Below are positions 39,401 to 46,879 of a stretch of 64,000 nucleotides of DNA, in pieces. Below the pieces are notes generated by a model, which did not search any database, was not told the origin of the DNA, and saw only the letters and a list, made by a program, of their open reading frames with translations. Each line of letters opens with the position of its first letter. Positions within the stretch are counted from its first letter, which is position 1. This DNA comes from Intrasporangiaceae bacterium URHB0013 (GTDB lineage Bacteria; Actinomycetota; Actinomycetes; Actinomycetales; Dermatophilaceae), in the NCBI GenBank assembly GCA_000620545.1, contig JIBA01000014.1, positions 467,078-531,077 on the forward strand, in the 5' to 3' direction. The position numbers were made by a program, and so were the translations under genes.

Positions 39401-39680
39401 GCACGCCGGAGTGGGCGCGCGCAATGGCGTTCGACGTGTCGCTGCTCGCCACGTCGACGACGACGAGCCGCGCTGGCGGCAGTGTCTGGGCGGCCAAGCC
39501 GTCAAGACACTGCGCCAGCCACGCAGCCCCGTTGTGCACGACGACGATCGCGTCGACCGTTCCGTTCGGTCGCTGCCCGGTGGAGGGAGGGGCGGACAAC
39601 GACACGGACGACGCACGCCCCGCGCCAGCGGGGGTGCTCAGGTCTTCGGCGAGCTCGTCGGGCACAGCGGCTACCTGCAC
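36408..39680 (-). CDS. Giant GT2 glycosyltransferase fused to polytopic membrane domain
   Basis: 1090 residues. GT2 domain at about 41-270: DAIVVVHNGAAWLAQCL, VVDVASSD, LHDDT metal-binding, and EHGADLDFGWRAQLAG as the acceptor/catalytic acidic region. About a dozen transmembrane segments follow from ~305 to ~860, then a large extracytoplasmic part and a last membrane helix before RRSRRRT. It should transfer sugars to a lipid carrier or envelope polymer at the membrane; donor unknown. GTG 39680 is the start of the frame and has no clear ribosome binding site. Coupled to DUF5719. Confidence 0.85.
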   Translation of the reverse strand: MQVAAVPDELAEDLSTPAGAGRASSVSLSAPPSTGQRPNGTVDAIVVVHNGAAWLAQCLDGLAAQTLPPARLVVVDVASSDTSNAIARAHSGVRRAIPSVEVVRLDRRVPIGRAIEHGIAALPVGPDTSSSWVWVLHDDTVPRANALAQLLQAGLRSKSVGVAGPKIVSWDDPRRLVEMGIQITRTGRRLASPARGEADQGQYDHRADVLAVSTSGMLVRRSVYDDIGGFDAVFVEHGADLDFGWRAQLAGHRVIVVPGAVVREASAGIDGERPGVARPRELERRARRAARQVTLARCSPLAAPFLAIWMALSAVVSSLTLLVAKRPRQAWRELTDVSALLHPVATLGARWRGRRTKRLRRDHLGTLFVAPAVAARTTVDHIQDAITPERSRARREAAVTTETGPVADDSESLDHLPASLPRRIVGHPGVLGVVAVLVATTAAWRDAIRAGALSPTNAGVAGGELRPVTTDASGLWHAFRDAWHGAGLGTGSESGPHLAVLSALTWLAEQVPGVAESRSSAGVTIAWLLFLTPVLATWSAYLAGRVVTSSRPARALAALAWGTAGVAATGVSEGRVSVAVVHVLLPFVLAGFCLAARRDGTFTATFATALAAAVLGAFAPPVLALAVLAALLLLLLGPGLRRVRALVLLVVPAALLGPWMVRFVEDPRLLLSGPGLVTTSDDRGPWGVLTRVLGDPDATTWAVWLGAPLVVLGILGLATRGRSRAESVGLLVGGLLALLGLAGALVSGRLVLGSAETGVGQSAAAHLWAGVGVQLWLAGLLVGVLAGSRPVLASLSRPARRWGFAGAVAAVSLAIVPVLAGAAVWGIQGIGRTLSVGQATLPAVALEQGSGPLGNRLLLLRPSVDVVDFVLAGQEPGELLRDLDRAPDADDAPLVDAVANLVGGRGADSLDSTALARLGIGFVQVRATADSALARRLDSSEGLSRLGTSERGILWKVQPLPAAEGVAVTAPSRARLVDTDGELLQVVPTSGPHAAVHSTLPAASATAARFVVLAEPAEWSQQALVTFDGRELRPVAGAAQPTYAVPPTSGDLEIDLAAAQPWWRLGQGLLLGFVVFMALPFGNRRSRRRT

Positions 39681-39717
39681 CCGGACACCTGCGAGGCGCC
39701 GGGGTGAAACGTCACGA

Positions 39718-39984
39718 TCAGACCGCGCGCTTCTTCAGCTTGCGGCGCTCTCGCTCGGACAGTCCGCCCCAGATGCCGAATCTCTCGTCATTGGACAGGG
39801 CGTACTCGAGGCACTCGGACCGCACCTCGCAACCCACGCAGACCTTCTTGGCCTCGCGCGTGGAGCCGCCCTTCTCGGGGAAGAACGCCTCCGGGTCGGT
39901 CTGGGCGCAGAGCGAGCGCTCCTGCCAGGAGAGCTCACCCTCCTGCTCGCCCGTGTCCGACCACACCACCATCAACTCGTGCAT
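39718..39984 (-). CDS. whiB: WhiB-family iron-sulfur regulator
   Basis: 88 residues. The four cluster-ligating cysteines are C26, C49, C52 and C58 (C-x22-C-x2-C-x5-C), followed by GIWGGLSERER and the basic RRKLKKRAV tail that contacts DNA. Location next to the giant GT2 gene points to the WhiB/WhiB2 subgroup that controls septation with WhiA. ATG 39984 has a strong GAGGAGGGG upstream; a longer frame to 40089 is open but lacks that signal. It binds the primary sigma factor region 4 in known members. Confidence 0.93.
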   Translation of the reverse strand: MHELMVVWSDTGEQEGELSWQERSLCAQTDPEAFFPEKGGSTREAKKVCVGCEVRSECLEYALSNDERFGIWGGLSERERRKLKKRAV

Positions 39985-40227
39985 GACCCCTCCTCGACCC
40001 TGACTGCACTTTGTGTCAGCACTGTCGCACCGAGCGGCACCGTTCTCCGGAGGTTCTGGACAAATACGTCCGTCTTCCCAGCGATCCAACCCCGACCGAC
40101 TACAACAATGAAATTACATGCGTGTCATATGCCCCACGTCAAGCCCGTTGGTGATATTCGAGGGATCGATTTGCCGGGGCGCACCCCGCACGACGCGAGG
40201 GAGACGGCCTGCTGAGAGGATCGGCGC
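39985..40227. other. Divergent intergenic region whiB/cofD
   Basis: 243 bp, richer in A/T than its surroundings, especially 40060-40160. It must hold promoters for both genes. I can point to GAGGAT 6 nt before cofD but to no convincing -35; no terminator or clear operator is visible. Confidence 0.4.
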
Positions 40228-41232
40228 ATGCGCATCACCGCCCTGGCCGGTGGAGTCGGCGGCGCCCGGTTCCTCCGGGGCCTGCTCCACCACGCCCGAC
40301 AGACCTACCCGCTGACCGCGGATTCCGATCCCACGGATCGGCTCGAGCTCACCGTCATCGGCAACACCGGTGACGACATCACGCTCTTCGGGCTGCGCGT
40401 GTGTCCCGACATCGACACGCTGCTCTACACGCTCGGTGGCGGCATCCACGAGGGACAGGGCTGGGGACGCGCCGACGAGTCGCACCACCTCGCCGAGGAG
40501 CTCGCTGCACTCGGCGCCGAGCCCCAGTGGTTCACGCTCGGCGACAAGGACTTCGCCACCCACGTCTACCGCTCGCAGCTTCTGGGCCAGGGTATGCCGC
40601 TGAGCGAGGTCGTCGGCCGTCTCTCCGCCCGCTGGGGGCTGGAGGACCTCGGGGTCCGCCTGCTGCCGATGACCGACACCCCGGTCGAGACCCACGTCGT
40701 CGTCGAGCAGGAGGGGCAGTCGCGGGCGATCCACTTCCAGGAGTGGTGGGTTCGGCACCGGGCCGAGCTGGCGGCGGAGCGGTTCGTCGTCGCCGGCCTC
40801 GACCGCGCGACGCCCGCCCCGGGAGTGCTCGACGCGATCCGCAGGGCCAACGTCGTCATCCTGCCGCCGAGCAACCCCGTCGTCTCGATCGGCATCATCC
40901 TCGGGGTCCCGGGCGTGCGCGACGCCCTTCGTGGCACCCGCGCGCCCGTCGTCGGGGTCTCCCCGCTCGTCGGTGGCCGCCCGGTGCGCGGGCACGCCGA
41001 CGTGTGCCTGCGCACGATCGGCGTCGAGGAGTCGAGCGCGGGCGTCGCCGGCCTCTACTCCGACTTCCTCGACGGCTGGCTCGTCGACGAGGACGACCCG
41101 ATGCCGCAGCGACGCGGCATCGAGGTCCTGCGCCGTCCGCTGCTCATGAGCACGGTCGAGGCAGCCGCCGACATGGCCGGCGCCGCGCTCGAGCTCGGCC
41201 TGCGACTGCGCGCCGAGCGAGCACCGGCGTGA
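40228..41232 (+). CDS. cofD: 2-phospho-L-lactate/enolpyruvyl transferase (F420 synthesis)
   Basis: 334 residues. ALAGGVGGARFLRGL (nucleotide/phosphate loop), VIGNTGDDITLFGLRVCPDID and PSNPVVSIG are diagnostic for CofD/FbiA. It joins a lactyl- or enolpyruvyl-diphosphoguanosine unit to Fo, giving (dehydro-)F420-0; actinobacterial enzymes use the phosphoenolpyruvate-derived form. ATG 40228 is preceded by GAGAGGA and GAGGAT 6 nt away. GTG of cofE overlaps its stop (GTGA). Confidence 0.95.
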   Translation: MRITALAGGVGGARFLRGLLHHARQTYPLTADSDPTDRLELTVIGNTGDDITLFGLRVCPDIDTLLYTLGGGIHEGQGWGRADESHHLAEELAALGAEPQWFTLGDKDFATHVYRSQLLGQGMPLSEVVGRLSARWGLEDLGVRLLPMTDTPVETHVVVEQEGQSRAIHFQEWWVRHRAELAAERFVVAGLDRATPAPGVLDAIRRANVVILPPSNPVVSIGIILGVPGVRDALRGTRAPVVGVSPLVGGRPVRGHADVCLRTIGVEESSAGVAGLYSDFLDGWLVDEDDPMPQRRGIEVLRRPLLMSTVEAAADMAGAALELGLRLRAERAPA

Positions 41233-42287
41233 CGCCAGCCATCACGATCACCCCGCTCACCGGCATACCCGAGGTCGGTGAGGGTGACGACCTCGCCGAC
41301 GTGCTCCAGGTCGGGCTCGACCACGCGGGTGTGGAGCTGGTCGACGGTGACGTCGTCGTCGTCTCGAGCAAGATCGCGAGCAAGGCCCTCGGGCTCGTGA
41401 CGCACGACCCCGACAAGGACCGCGTCGTGCGCGGCGAGACCGAGTACGTCGTCGCCGAGCGCGCGGTCGGCGACCGTGTCACGCGGATCGTCCGCGCCAA
41501 GGCCGGCCCCATCATGGCCGCAGCCGGCGTCGACGGCTCCAACACGGGGTCGCGTGGCGGCTGGCTCCTCCTTCCCCATGACCCCGACGGCATCTGCGAG
41601 CAGCTCCACGACGCCCTGGTGGAGCGGCACGGGGTCCGGGTCGGGGTCGTGCTGAGCGACACGGCCGGACGGGCGTGGCGGGTGGGCCAGGTCGACTTCG
41701 CGCTGGGCGCCCACGGGCTCCGCGTCCTCGACGACCTGCGTGGCGGGACGGACGCCGACGGCAAGCCGCTCGAGGTGACCGCCCGTGCGGTCGCCGACGA
41801 GATCGCAGCAGCCGCCGACCTCGCCAAGGGCAAGGTGTCAGCCGTCCCCGCCGCGGTGCTGCGCGGTGTCCCGGGGATCCTCGTCGACGAGCCACTCGAG
41901 TCACACCCGAGGGGACGCGACCTCGTGCGGACCGGGCCGGGTGACTGGTTCGGCTACGGCCGGGTCGAGGCCGTGCGAGCCGCGCTGGGGATCGAGCCCG
42001 GCAGCCCGGATGCCGCTGCGGTGGGCGTCGCACCCGCCGGCGGCGACACCCGCCTCGACGCGGTGTCGCGCGCGGTCCGAACCGCGCTGCACGGGGTCGA
42101 GTCGGGCACCGCCGACGTCGGCCGGCTCTCGGTCACCCTCGGCGCCGACAGCCCCTACGAGCTCGGACGGCTCGTCGCCCGGCTGCACACCGCCCTGTGG
42201 TGCGAGTGGCTGGACGGTGACGCAGGGCCGCCGTCCGCCGACGGTCTCTCGGCGGTCGTCCACGTCTCGGGCACGCACCCGAGCTGA
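41229..42287 (+). CDS. cofE: Coenzyme F420:L-glutamate ligase, short FbiB-like form
   Basis: 352 residues from GTG 41229. The CofE domain (about 1-245) has VVVVSSKIASKALGL, AGVDGSNTGSRGGWLLLP and VLSDTAGRAWRVGQVD. It adds gamma-linked glutamates to F420-0. FbiB of mycobacteria and Streptomyces carries a further ~200-residue FMN reductase domain that reduces dehydro-F420-0; here only ~105 residues follow, without the nitroreductase-like flavin motifs that I can recognise. A long frame upstream (to 40401) overlaps cofD and is not used. Confidence 0.9.
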   Translation: MTPAITITPLTGIPEVGEGDDLADVLQVGLDHAGVELVDGDVVVVSSKIASKALGLVTHDPDKDRVVRGETEYVVAERAVGDRVTRIVRAKAGPIMAAAGVDGSNTGSRGGWLLLPHDPDGICEQLHDALVERHGVRVGVVLSDTAGRAWRVGQVDFALGAHGLRVLDDLRGGTDADGKPLEVTARAVADEIAAAADLAKGKVSAVPAAVLRGVPGILVDEPLESHPRGRDLVRTGPGDWFGYGRVEAVRAALGIEPGSPDAAAVGVAPAGGDTRLDAVSRAVRTALHGVESGTADVGRLSVTLGADSPYELGRLVARLHTALWCEWLDGDAGPPSADGLSAVVHVSGTHPS

Positions 42288-42321
42288 CCCCTCGTGTCGA
42301 CCGGGCCGGCCCGCGCGTCGC

Positions 42322-43293
42322 TCAGCCGACGGTGAAGACGACCTTGCCGAAGACCTCGCCGTCGACCATCCGGGCGAAGCCGTCGCGTGCCTGGGACAGC
42401 GGCGTGACCGAGTCGATGACCGGCTCGATGCCACGCTGCTCGACGAGGCGGGCCAGCCGCGCCAGCTCCTCGCGGGTGCCCATGGTCGAGCCCACGACGC
42501 GCAGCTGCTTGAAGAAGATCTTCGTCAGCTCGGCCTTGGCCGGGGCATCGCCCGACGTCGCCCCGGAGATGACGACCGTGCCGCCCGGGCGGAGGGAGTT
42601 GACCGAGTGCGACCACGTGGCGGCGCCTACGGTCTCCATGACGGCGTCGACGCGGTCGGGCAGGCGCTCACCCGAGGCGAAGACGCGGTCGGCGCCGATC
42701 TCGAGGGCTCGTCGTCCGCGGGCGTCGTCCCGCGACGTGGCCCACATGCGGTAGCCGGCGGCCGAGCCCAGCTGGATGAGCGCCGTCGCGACGCCACCGC
42801 CCGCCCCCTGCACGAGCACGGTGCCGCCGGGCTGCACCCCCGAGCTGGTGAAGAGCATCCGGTATGCCGTGAGCCATGCGGTGGAGAGGCAGGCTGCGGT
42901 CTCCCACGACATCGAGTGCGGCTTGGGCACGACGTTGCCGGTGGGCACGAGGACCTTCTCGGCGAGCGTCCCGTCGTGCAGCTCCGACAGGAGCGTGCGT
43001 CGCGGGTCGAGGGTCTCGTCGCCGCGCCACCCCTCCGACGGGACGACCGCGTGCACGATCACCTCGTTGCCGTCGGCGTCGACACCGGCCCCGTCGCAGC
43101 CGAGGACCATGGGCAGCCGGTTCGGTGCGAGGCCGACTCCGCGCAGGGACCACACGTCGTGGTGGTTGAGGGCGGCAGCACGCAGGTCGACGACGGTCCA
43201 GCCGGGCCTGGTCTGCGGGTCGGGACGCTCCCCGACGACGAGCCCGGAGAGCGGGTCGGAGGCGGACTGACCGGCGGCGTAGGCAGCGAGCAT
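42322..43293 (-). CDS. MDR-family zinc-independent quinone oxidoreductase-like dehydrogenase
   Basis: 323 residues. NHHDVWSLRG and a GCDGAG block in the GroES-like part, then Rossmann motif VQGAGGGVATALIQL, fit the medium-chain dehydrogenase/quinone reductase family (NADPH binding). The usual structural and catalytic zinc cysteines are absent. Substrate unknown. ATG 43293 is 6 nt after TATGGT. It is convergent with cofE after 34 bp and divergent from bioY, sharing a 52-bp promoter region with a 7-bp palindrome. Confidence 0.85.
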   Translation of the reverse strand: MLAAYAAGQSASDPLSGLVVGERPDPQTRPGWTVVDLRAAALNHHDVWSLRGVGLAPNRLPMVLGCDGAGVDADGNEVIVHAVVPSEGWRGDETLDPRRTLLSELHDGTLAEKVLVPTGNVVPKPHSMSWETAACLSTAWLTAYRMLFTSSGVQPGGTVLVQGAGGGVATALIQLGSAAGYRMWATSRDDARGRRALEIGADRVFASGERLPDRVDAVMETVGAATWSHSVNSLRPGGTVVISGATSGDAPAKAELTKIFFKQLRVVGSTMGTREELARLARLVEQRGIEPVIDSVTPLSQARDGFARMVDGEVFGKVVFTVG

Positions 43294-43299
43294 TCCAGC

Positions 43300-43338
43300 A
43301 CCATAGTGACCGGGGTCCGCGCGGTGCCCCGGTAGGGT
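43300..43338. promoter_or_regulatory. Back-to-back leaderless promoters with central palindrome (oxidoreductase/bioY)
   Basis: Leftward -10 TATGGT (43305-43300) and rightward -10 TAGGGT (43333-43338) flank ACCGGGG (43309-43315) and CCCCGGT (43327-43333). The palindrome is centred between the promoters and could be an operator. Confidence 0.45.
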
Positions 43339-43345
43339 CCTGCCC

Positions 43346-44059
43346 GTGACCGACAACACCACCGTGCGCACCGCGGCCCAGGACGCGCCACCGACGACCC
43401 GAGACCGGCGTACCGACAGCGTGGGAGCCGCCGACATCCGCCCGGCAGCGCGCGGCGTCGACGCCCGCCCGGCAGCGCGCGGCGTCGACGCGCAGTCGGT
43501 CGCCCTCGTCGCCGTCTTCACGTCGCTCCTGGTCGCGGCCGCGGTCGTGCCCGGCATACCCGTCGGTGGGCTCGGCGTGCCGATCACCCTGCAGACCCTT
43601 GCGGTCGTCCTCACGGGACTCGTGCTCGGCCCGCTGCGCGGTGGCCTCGCCGTGGCGCTCTACCTGCTGCTCGGCTTCGTCGGACTCCCCGTCTTCAGCG
43701 CGGGCCAGTCGGGCCTGCAGGTGCTGAGCGGACCCACCGCCGGCTACCTCGTGTCGTTCCTCCTCGCGGCCGTCGTGGTCGGCGCTGCCGCCCGGGGCGT
43801 CGTCCGACGCGCGCGCCGGTCGCTCGTGGTGCCCCTGCTGCTGTTGGCCTCCTTCGTCACGACGGTGGCGGTCGTCCACGCCCTGGGCGTCGTGGGACTC
43901 ATGGTCAACCTCAGGCTGCCCCTGCCGGCCGCGATCGCCGCCGACCTGCCGTTCCTGCCGGGCGACCTGGTCAAGGACGTCGTCGCGGTCGTCTCCGCAG
44001 CCGCCGTGCACCGCGCCTTCCCGGACGTGCTCGTCCGCACGCGCCGCCCCCGCGCGTGA
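43346..44059 (+). CDS. bioY: Biotin transporter substrate-binding S component BioY
   Basis: 237 residues from GTG 43346, 7 nt after TAGGGT. A ~50-residue hydrophilic N-terminus contains a perfect 9-residue duplication (RPAARGVDA twice; 26-bp repeat at 43439 and 43466). Six membrane segments follow with BioY features: GLGVPITLQTLAVVLTG, LYLLLGFVGLPVFS, SGPTAGYLVSF and LPFLPGDLVKDVVA. It binds biotin and is energised by the ATPase and T-component encoded next. Confidence 0.95.
   Translation: MTDNTTVRTAAQDAPPTTRDRRTDSVGAADIRPAARGVDARPAARGVDAQSVALVAVFTSLLVAAAVVPGIPVGGLGVPITLQTLAVVLTGLVLGPLRGGLAVALYLLLGFVGLPVFSAGQSGLQVLSGPTAGYLVSFLLAAVVVGAAARGVVRRARRSLVVPLLLLASFVTTVAVVHALGVVGLMVNLRLPLPAAIAADLPFLPGDLVKDVVAVVSAAAVHRAFPDVLVRTRRPRA
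43439..43491 (+). repeat. 26-bp direct repeat in bioY N-terminus
   Basis: Two identical 26-nt copies start at 43439 and 43466 (27-bp period), adding nine residues in frame in a non-conserved extension. A recent duplication, since no base differs. Confidence 0.85.
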
Positions 44060-44066
44060 TCGGTCC

Positions 44067-44100
44067 GTGACGGAGGTCCGCCCGTGACGGAGGTCCGCCT
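44067..44100 (+). repeat. 17-bp tandem duplication around the ECF ATPase start
   Basis: GTGACGGAGGTCCGCC at 44067 and 44084, period 17. The period is not a multiple of three, so only the second GTG is in frame; GGAGG of the first copy lies 7 nt before it and serves as its ribosome binding site. Confidence 0.8.
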
Positions 44101-44794
44101 CGACGGGGCGACGGTCACGGTGCCCGTCGACGGTTCCCCCGGGGGTCGGGCCCGGACGATCCTCGGCCCCGTCGACCTCGTCCTCACGCAGTCGCGGGTG
44201 ACGGTCATCGGGGCCAACGGGTCGGGCAAGTCGACGCTGCTCCGGCTGCTCAACGGGCTCGTCACCCCGACGTCGGGCACGGTCTCGGTCGACGGCCTCG
44301 ACACCGTGCGCCACGGGGCCCGGGTGCGCCGCCGCGTGGCGTTCGCCTTCACCGACCCGATCTCCCAGCTCGTCATGCCGACGGGCCGCGAGGACGTCGA
44401 GCTCTCGCTGCGACGGCTGCACCGGTCACGCACCCAGCGCCGGGTCGCCGCCGAGCAGGTGCTCGAGCGCTTCGGAATGGTCCGCCACGCGGACCAGAGC
44501 GTCTACGACCTGTCCGGCGGCGAGCGTCAGCTGATGGCTCTTGCGGCCGTCCTTGCCACGGAGCCCGGACTGCTGGTCCTCGACGAGCCGACGACGCTCC
44601 TCGACCGACGCAACACCCTTCGACTGCGGGCGCTGCTCGACTCGCTCCCCCAGTCCGTCGTCCTCGCCACCCACGACCTGGACCTGGCTCTCGCGGCCGA
44701 CCGCTCCCTCGTCGTCGACGAGGGGCGCGTCGTCTTCGACGGCGAACCGGCGGCGGCCGTGGAGCACTACATCGGGCTGACCGACGCACCGTGA
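44084..44794 (+). CDS. bioM: Energy-coupling factor ABC ATPase (BioM/CbiO-type)
   Basis: 236 residues. Walker A GANGSGKST (43-51), signature LSGGERQL, Walker B LLVLDEPTT, and the switch His in LATHDLDLAL. A single ATPase gene beside bioY and a T-component matches the BioMNY arrangement, so it powers biotin import as a homodimer. The start lies in a 17-bp duplication that supplies its own Shine-Dalgarno. Overlaps the next gene by GTGA. Confidence 0.9.
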   Translation: MTEVRLDGATVTVPVDGSPGGRARTILGPVDLVLTQSRVTVIGANGSGKSTLLRLLNGLVTPTSGTVSVDGLDTVRHGARVRRRVAFAFTDPISQLVMPTGREDVELSLRRLHRSRTQRRVAAEQVLERFGMVRHADQSVYDLSGGERQLMALAAVLATEPGLLVLDEPTTLLDRRNTLRLRALLDSLPQSVVLATHDLDLALAADRSLVVDEGRVVFDGEPAAAVEHYIGLTDAP

Positions 44795-45453
44795 GCGATC
44801 CCGGCCTCTTCAGCGCCTACGTCCCCGGCACGTCCGTCGTGCACCGGATGCCCCTGTGGGCCAAGCTCGTCGGCGTCCTCGCGGTGGGCGCCATGCCTTG
44901 GGTCACCCAATCCGTGTGGCCGCTCGCGCTCGTGACCGCCCTGCTCGCCGGGATCGTGCTGGCGGCCCGTCTGCCGGCCCACCGCATCGCGCGCTCCCTG
45001 CACGGCCTCCTGCCCGTCCTCGCCGTGCTCCTGGCGTTCCAGTGGTGGTCCCACGACCTTCCGTATGCCGTACGCGTCGTCCTCGGCATCGTCAACGCGT
45101 TCGTCGCGGCGGGCGTCCTCACCGCGACCACCCCGGTCTCCGACCTGCTCGACGGGGTGGTGCGAGCGGCCCGGCCGCTGCGGCGCGTCGTCGACCCAGA
45201 GGTCGTGGCGCTCACGCTCGGCGTCGTCGTGCGATCGGTGCCCTGGGTGGCCGGGTCGTTCTCCAGCGTGCGCGAGTCGGCCCGCGCACGAGGGCTCGAC
45301 CGCAACCCGCGGGCCGTCCTGGTGCCGACCGTCGTGCACGTCGTCGCGTTCGCGCGGTCGACAGGTGAGGCGCTCGCAGCGCGAGGTCTCACCGACCCTG
45401 CGGACGACGCTCTCGGTAGCGACCGGCCCGGTGGCGCCGACCGAACGGCCTGA
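44791..45453 (+). CDS. bioN: Energy-coupling factor T component (BioN/CbiQ-type)
   Basis: 220 residues, GTG start overlapping the ATPase stop. About five membrane segments; the cytoplasmic coupling helices carry the A-R-G motifs (ESARARGLD and EALAARGLT) that contact the ATPases. LFSAYVPGTSVVHRMPLWAKL is the usual N-terminus of EcfT. Completes the biotin transporter with bioY and the ATPase; the C-terminal ~20 residues are polar and not conserved. Confidence 0.9.
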   Translation: MSDPGLFSAYVPGTSVVHRMPLWAKLVGVLAVGAMPWVTQSVWPLALVTALLAGIVLAARLPAHRIARSLHGLLPVLAVLLAFQWWSHDLPYAVRVVLGIVNAFVAAGVLTATTPVSDLLDGVVRAARPLRRVVDPEVVALTLGVVVRSVPWVAGSFSSVRESARARGLDRNPRAVLVPTVVHVVAFARSTGEALAARGLTDPADDALGSDRPGGADRTA

Positions 45454-45528
45454 CGGACTCACCGGGGCCTGGCCGAGACGGCGTCGGCCCCCGGCGGTCG
45501 CCAGGCGCCCGGCGAGCACGCCCGGCCG

Positions 45529-45544
45529 CGCCGGCACGCCGGCG
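45529..45544. terminator. Possible hairpin between bioN and HD-domain gene
   Basis: CGCCGG (45529-45534) and CCGGCG (45539-45544), 4-nt loop, between convergent stops. Short stem in very GC-rich sequence. Confidence 0.35.
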
Positions 45545-45583
45545 GGTGGGCAGTTCGGCAGGTCTCAGACCGTGCAGCCTCTC

Positions 45584-46879
45584 TCAGACGCCGGCGGACG
45601 ACGTGCCGAGCGACTTGAGCAGGGCGTCGACGACGCGGGGGTCGTACTCGTAGCCGAGACCGAGGTAGATCCGCTCGACGGCTGCCTCGCGCGCCCGCGC
45701 GCTGCGGGCTCCTGACGTGAGGTCCTCGTAGGCGTTGACGACCTTGACGATGCGGCTCGTGAGGGGGATCTCCTCGCCGAGCTCGCGCACCTGGCGGTAG
45801 GGCGTCGTCTGGTGCTCGAGGATCCGCGCGACTCCCTCGAACACCCCGGTCTCGCGGACGATGGCGACCGTGTCGGCCTCGATACGGCGCTGGTCGGCCG
45901 GTGCCGCGAGGACCGTGGCGCCGCCCGGGATCGGCTCGACGAGGGCCACCTGTCCGATGTCGTGCAGCAGGGCGGCGTACTCGAGGTCGAGCAGCTCGCG
46001 CTCCGAGAGGCCCAGCTCGCGCCCGACCTGCACCGAGAGCGCGGCCACCCGCTCGGAGTGGCCCGAGGGGGTGTAGCCGGCCGCGTCGGTGAGGCGTGAG
46101 AGCGTCCGGATGCTCTGGAGGTAGGTGGCACGGATGCTGACGTAGCGACGGAATGCGAAGAGCGTCAGCACGAGCGGGATGAGGAAGAGCGGCAGGGCCG
46201 CGATGCCGAGGGGTGGGGCGGCCAGCGCGATGAGGACGCCCGTCACCGCGACGGCGATCGACAGCGCGAAGGAGGACCGGAACTCCTCGATGAAGGTCCG
46301 GCGCACGTTCGCGCGGGCGGAGACACCGCGCAGGAGTGAGGTGAACAAGGCGTCGGTCACGAGGGCCAGCAGGCAGATCCCCAGCAGCAGGGCCGCCTGC
46401 TGCCACGGCTCGGCCACGGTCGTGCGTGCCGGCGAACCCGGGCTCTGACCCAGCAGCGCGACCCGGTAGACGAGCGTGGCCACGACGATGGCGACGAACC
46501 GGCCGGCCGTGTCGACGAGGCTGGTGTCGCGCCGGGCCGCGACCCGCACCGTCGTCCCGAGCGCCATCGACGTCGCCGTCACCGCGAGCAGGAACGGGGC
46601 GCCGTAGGGCAGGTGGACCTCACCGGGAAGCTCCGTGGTGAGGGCCAGGCCGAAGGCTGCGGCCATGGCGATGGGCGCCGCCCCGCGGAAGCCGGGCGCG
46701 GAGATGTGGAACCACTCACCGAGCACGATGGTGACCCCGAAGGTGGCCACGAACCAGATCGTCGCCGAGTCGTGGAGCGAGGGCACATCGCCGCTCTGGA
46801 CCGCGAGGACGACCGAGGCGAGGACGCACAGGACCGCGACGATCCCGGCCACCGGCTCGCGGCGGAGCGCGCCGTTCAC
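45584..46879 (-). CDS. Membrane HD-domain protein (HD-GYP-like), second of pair
   Basis: 431 residues. Six to seven hydrophobic segments cover about 1-245, then a cytoplasmic HD domain: SGHSERVAALSVQVG and LLHDIGQVAL keep the His-Asp pair. The position where HD-GYP proteins have HHE and GYP reads ILEHQTTPYRQV, so the GYP motif is lost. HD-GYP enzymes hydrolyse cyclic di-GMP; whether this one does is uncertain. GTG overlaps the stop of the preceding homologue (GTGA), so both are made together. Confidence 0.8.
   Translation of the reverse strand: MNGALRREPVAGIVAVLCVLASVVLAVQSGDVPSLHDSATIWFVATFGVTIVLGEWFHISAPGFRGAAPIAMAAAFGLALTTELPGEVHLPYGAPFLLAVTATSMALGTTVRVAARRDTSLVDTAGRFVAIVVATLVYRVALLGQSPGSPARTTVAEPWQQAALLLGICLLALVTDALFTSLLRGVSARANVRRTFIEEFRSSFALSIAVAVTGVLIALAAPPLGIAALPLFLIPLVLTLFAFRRYVSIRATYLQSIRTLSRLTDAAGYTPSGHSERVAALSVQVGRELGLSERELLDLEYAALLHDIGQVALVEPIPGGATVLAAPADQRRIEADTVAIVRETGVFEGVARILEHQTTPYRQVRELGEEIPLTSRIVKVVNAYEDLTSGARSARAREAAVERIYLGLGYEYDPRVVDALLKSLGTSSAGV

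Noticed and set aside
39985..40089. Longer whiB reading frame
   Set aside because: The extra 35 residues are unlike WhiB proteins and the internal ATG has the strong ribosome binding site.
40401..41228. N-terminal extension of cofE overlapping cofD
   Set aside because: The extension is Arg/Pro-rich out-of-frame cofD sequence; the GTG at 41229 has the typical stop-start overlap.
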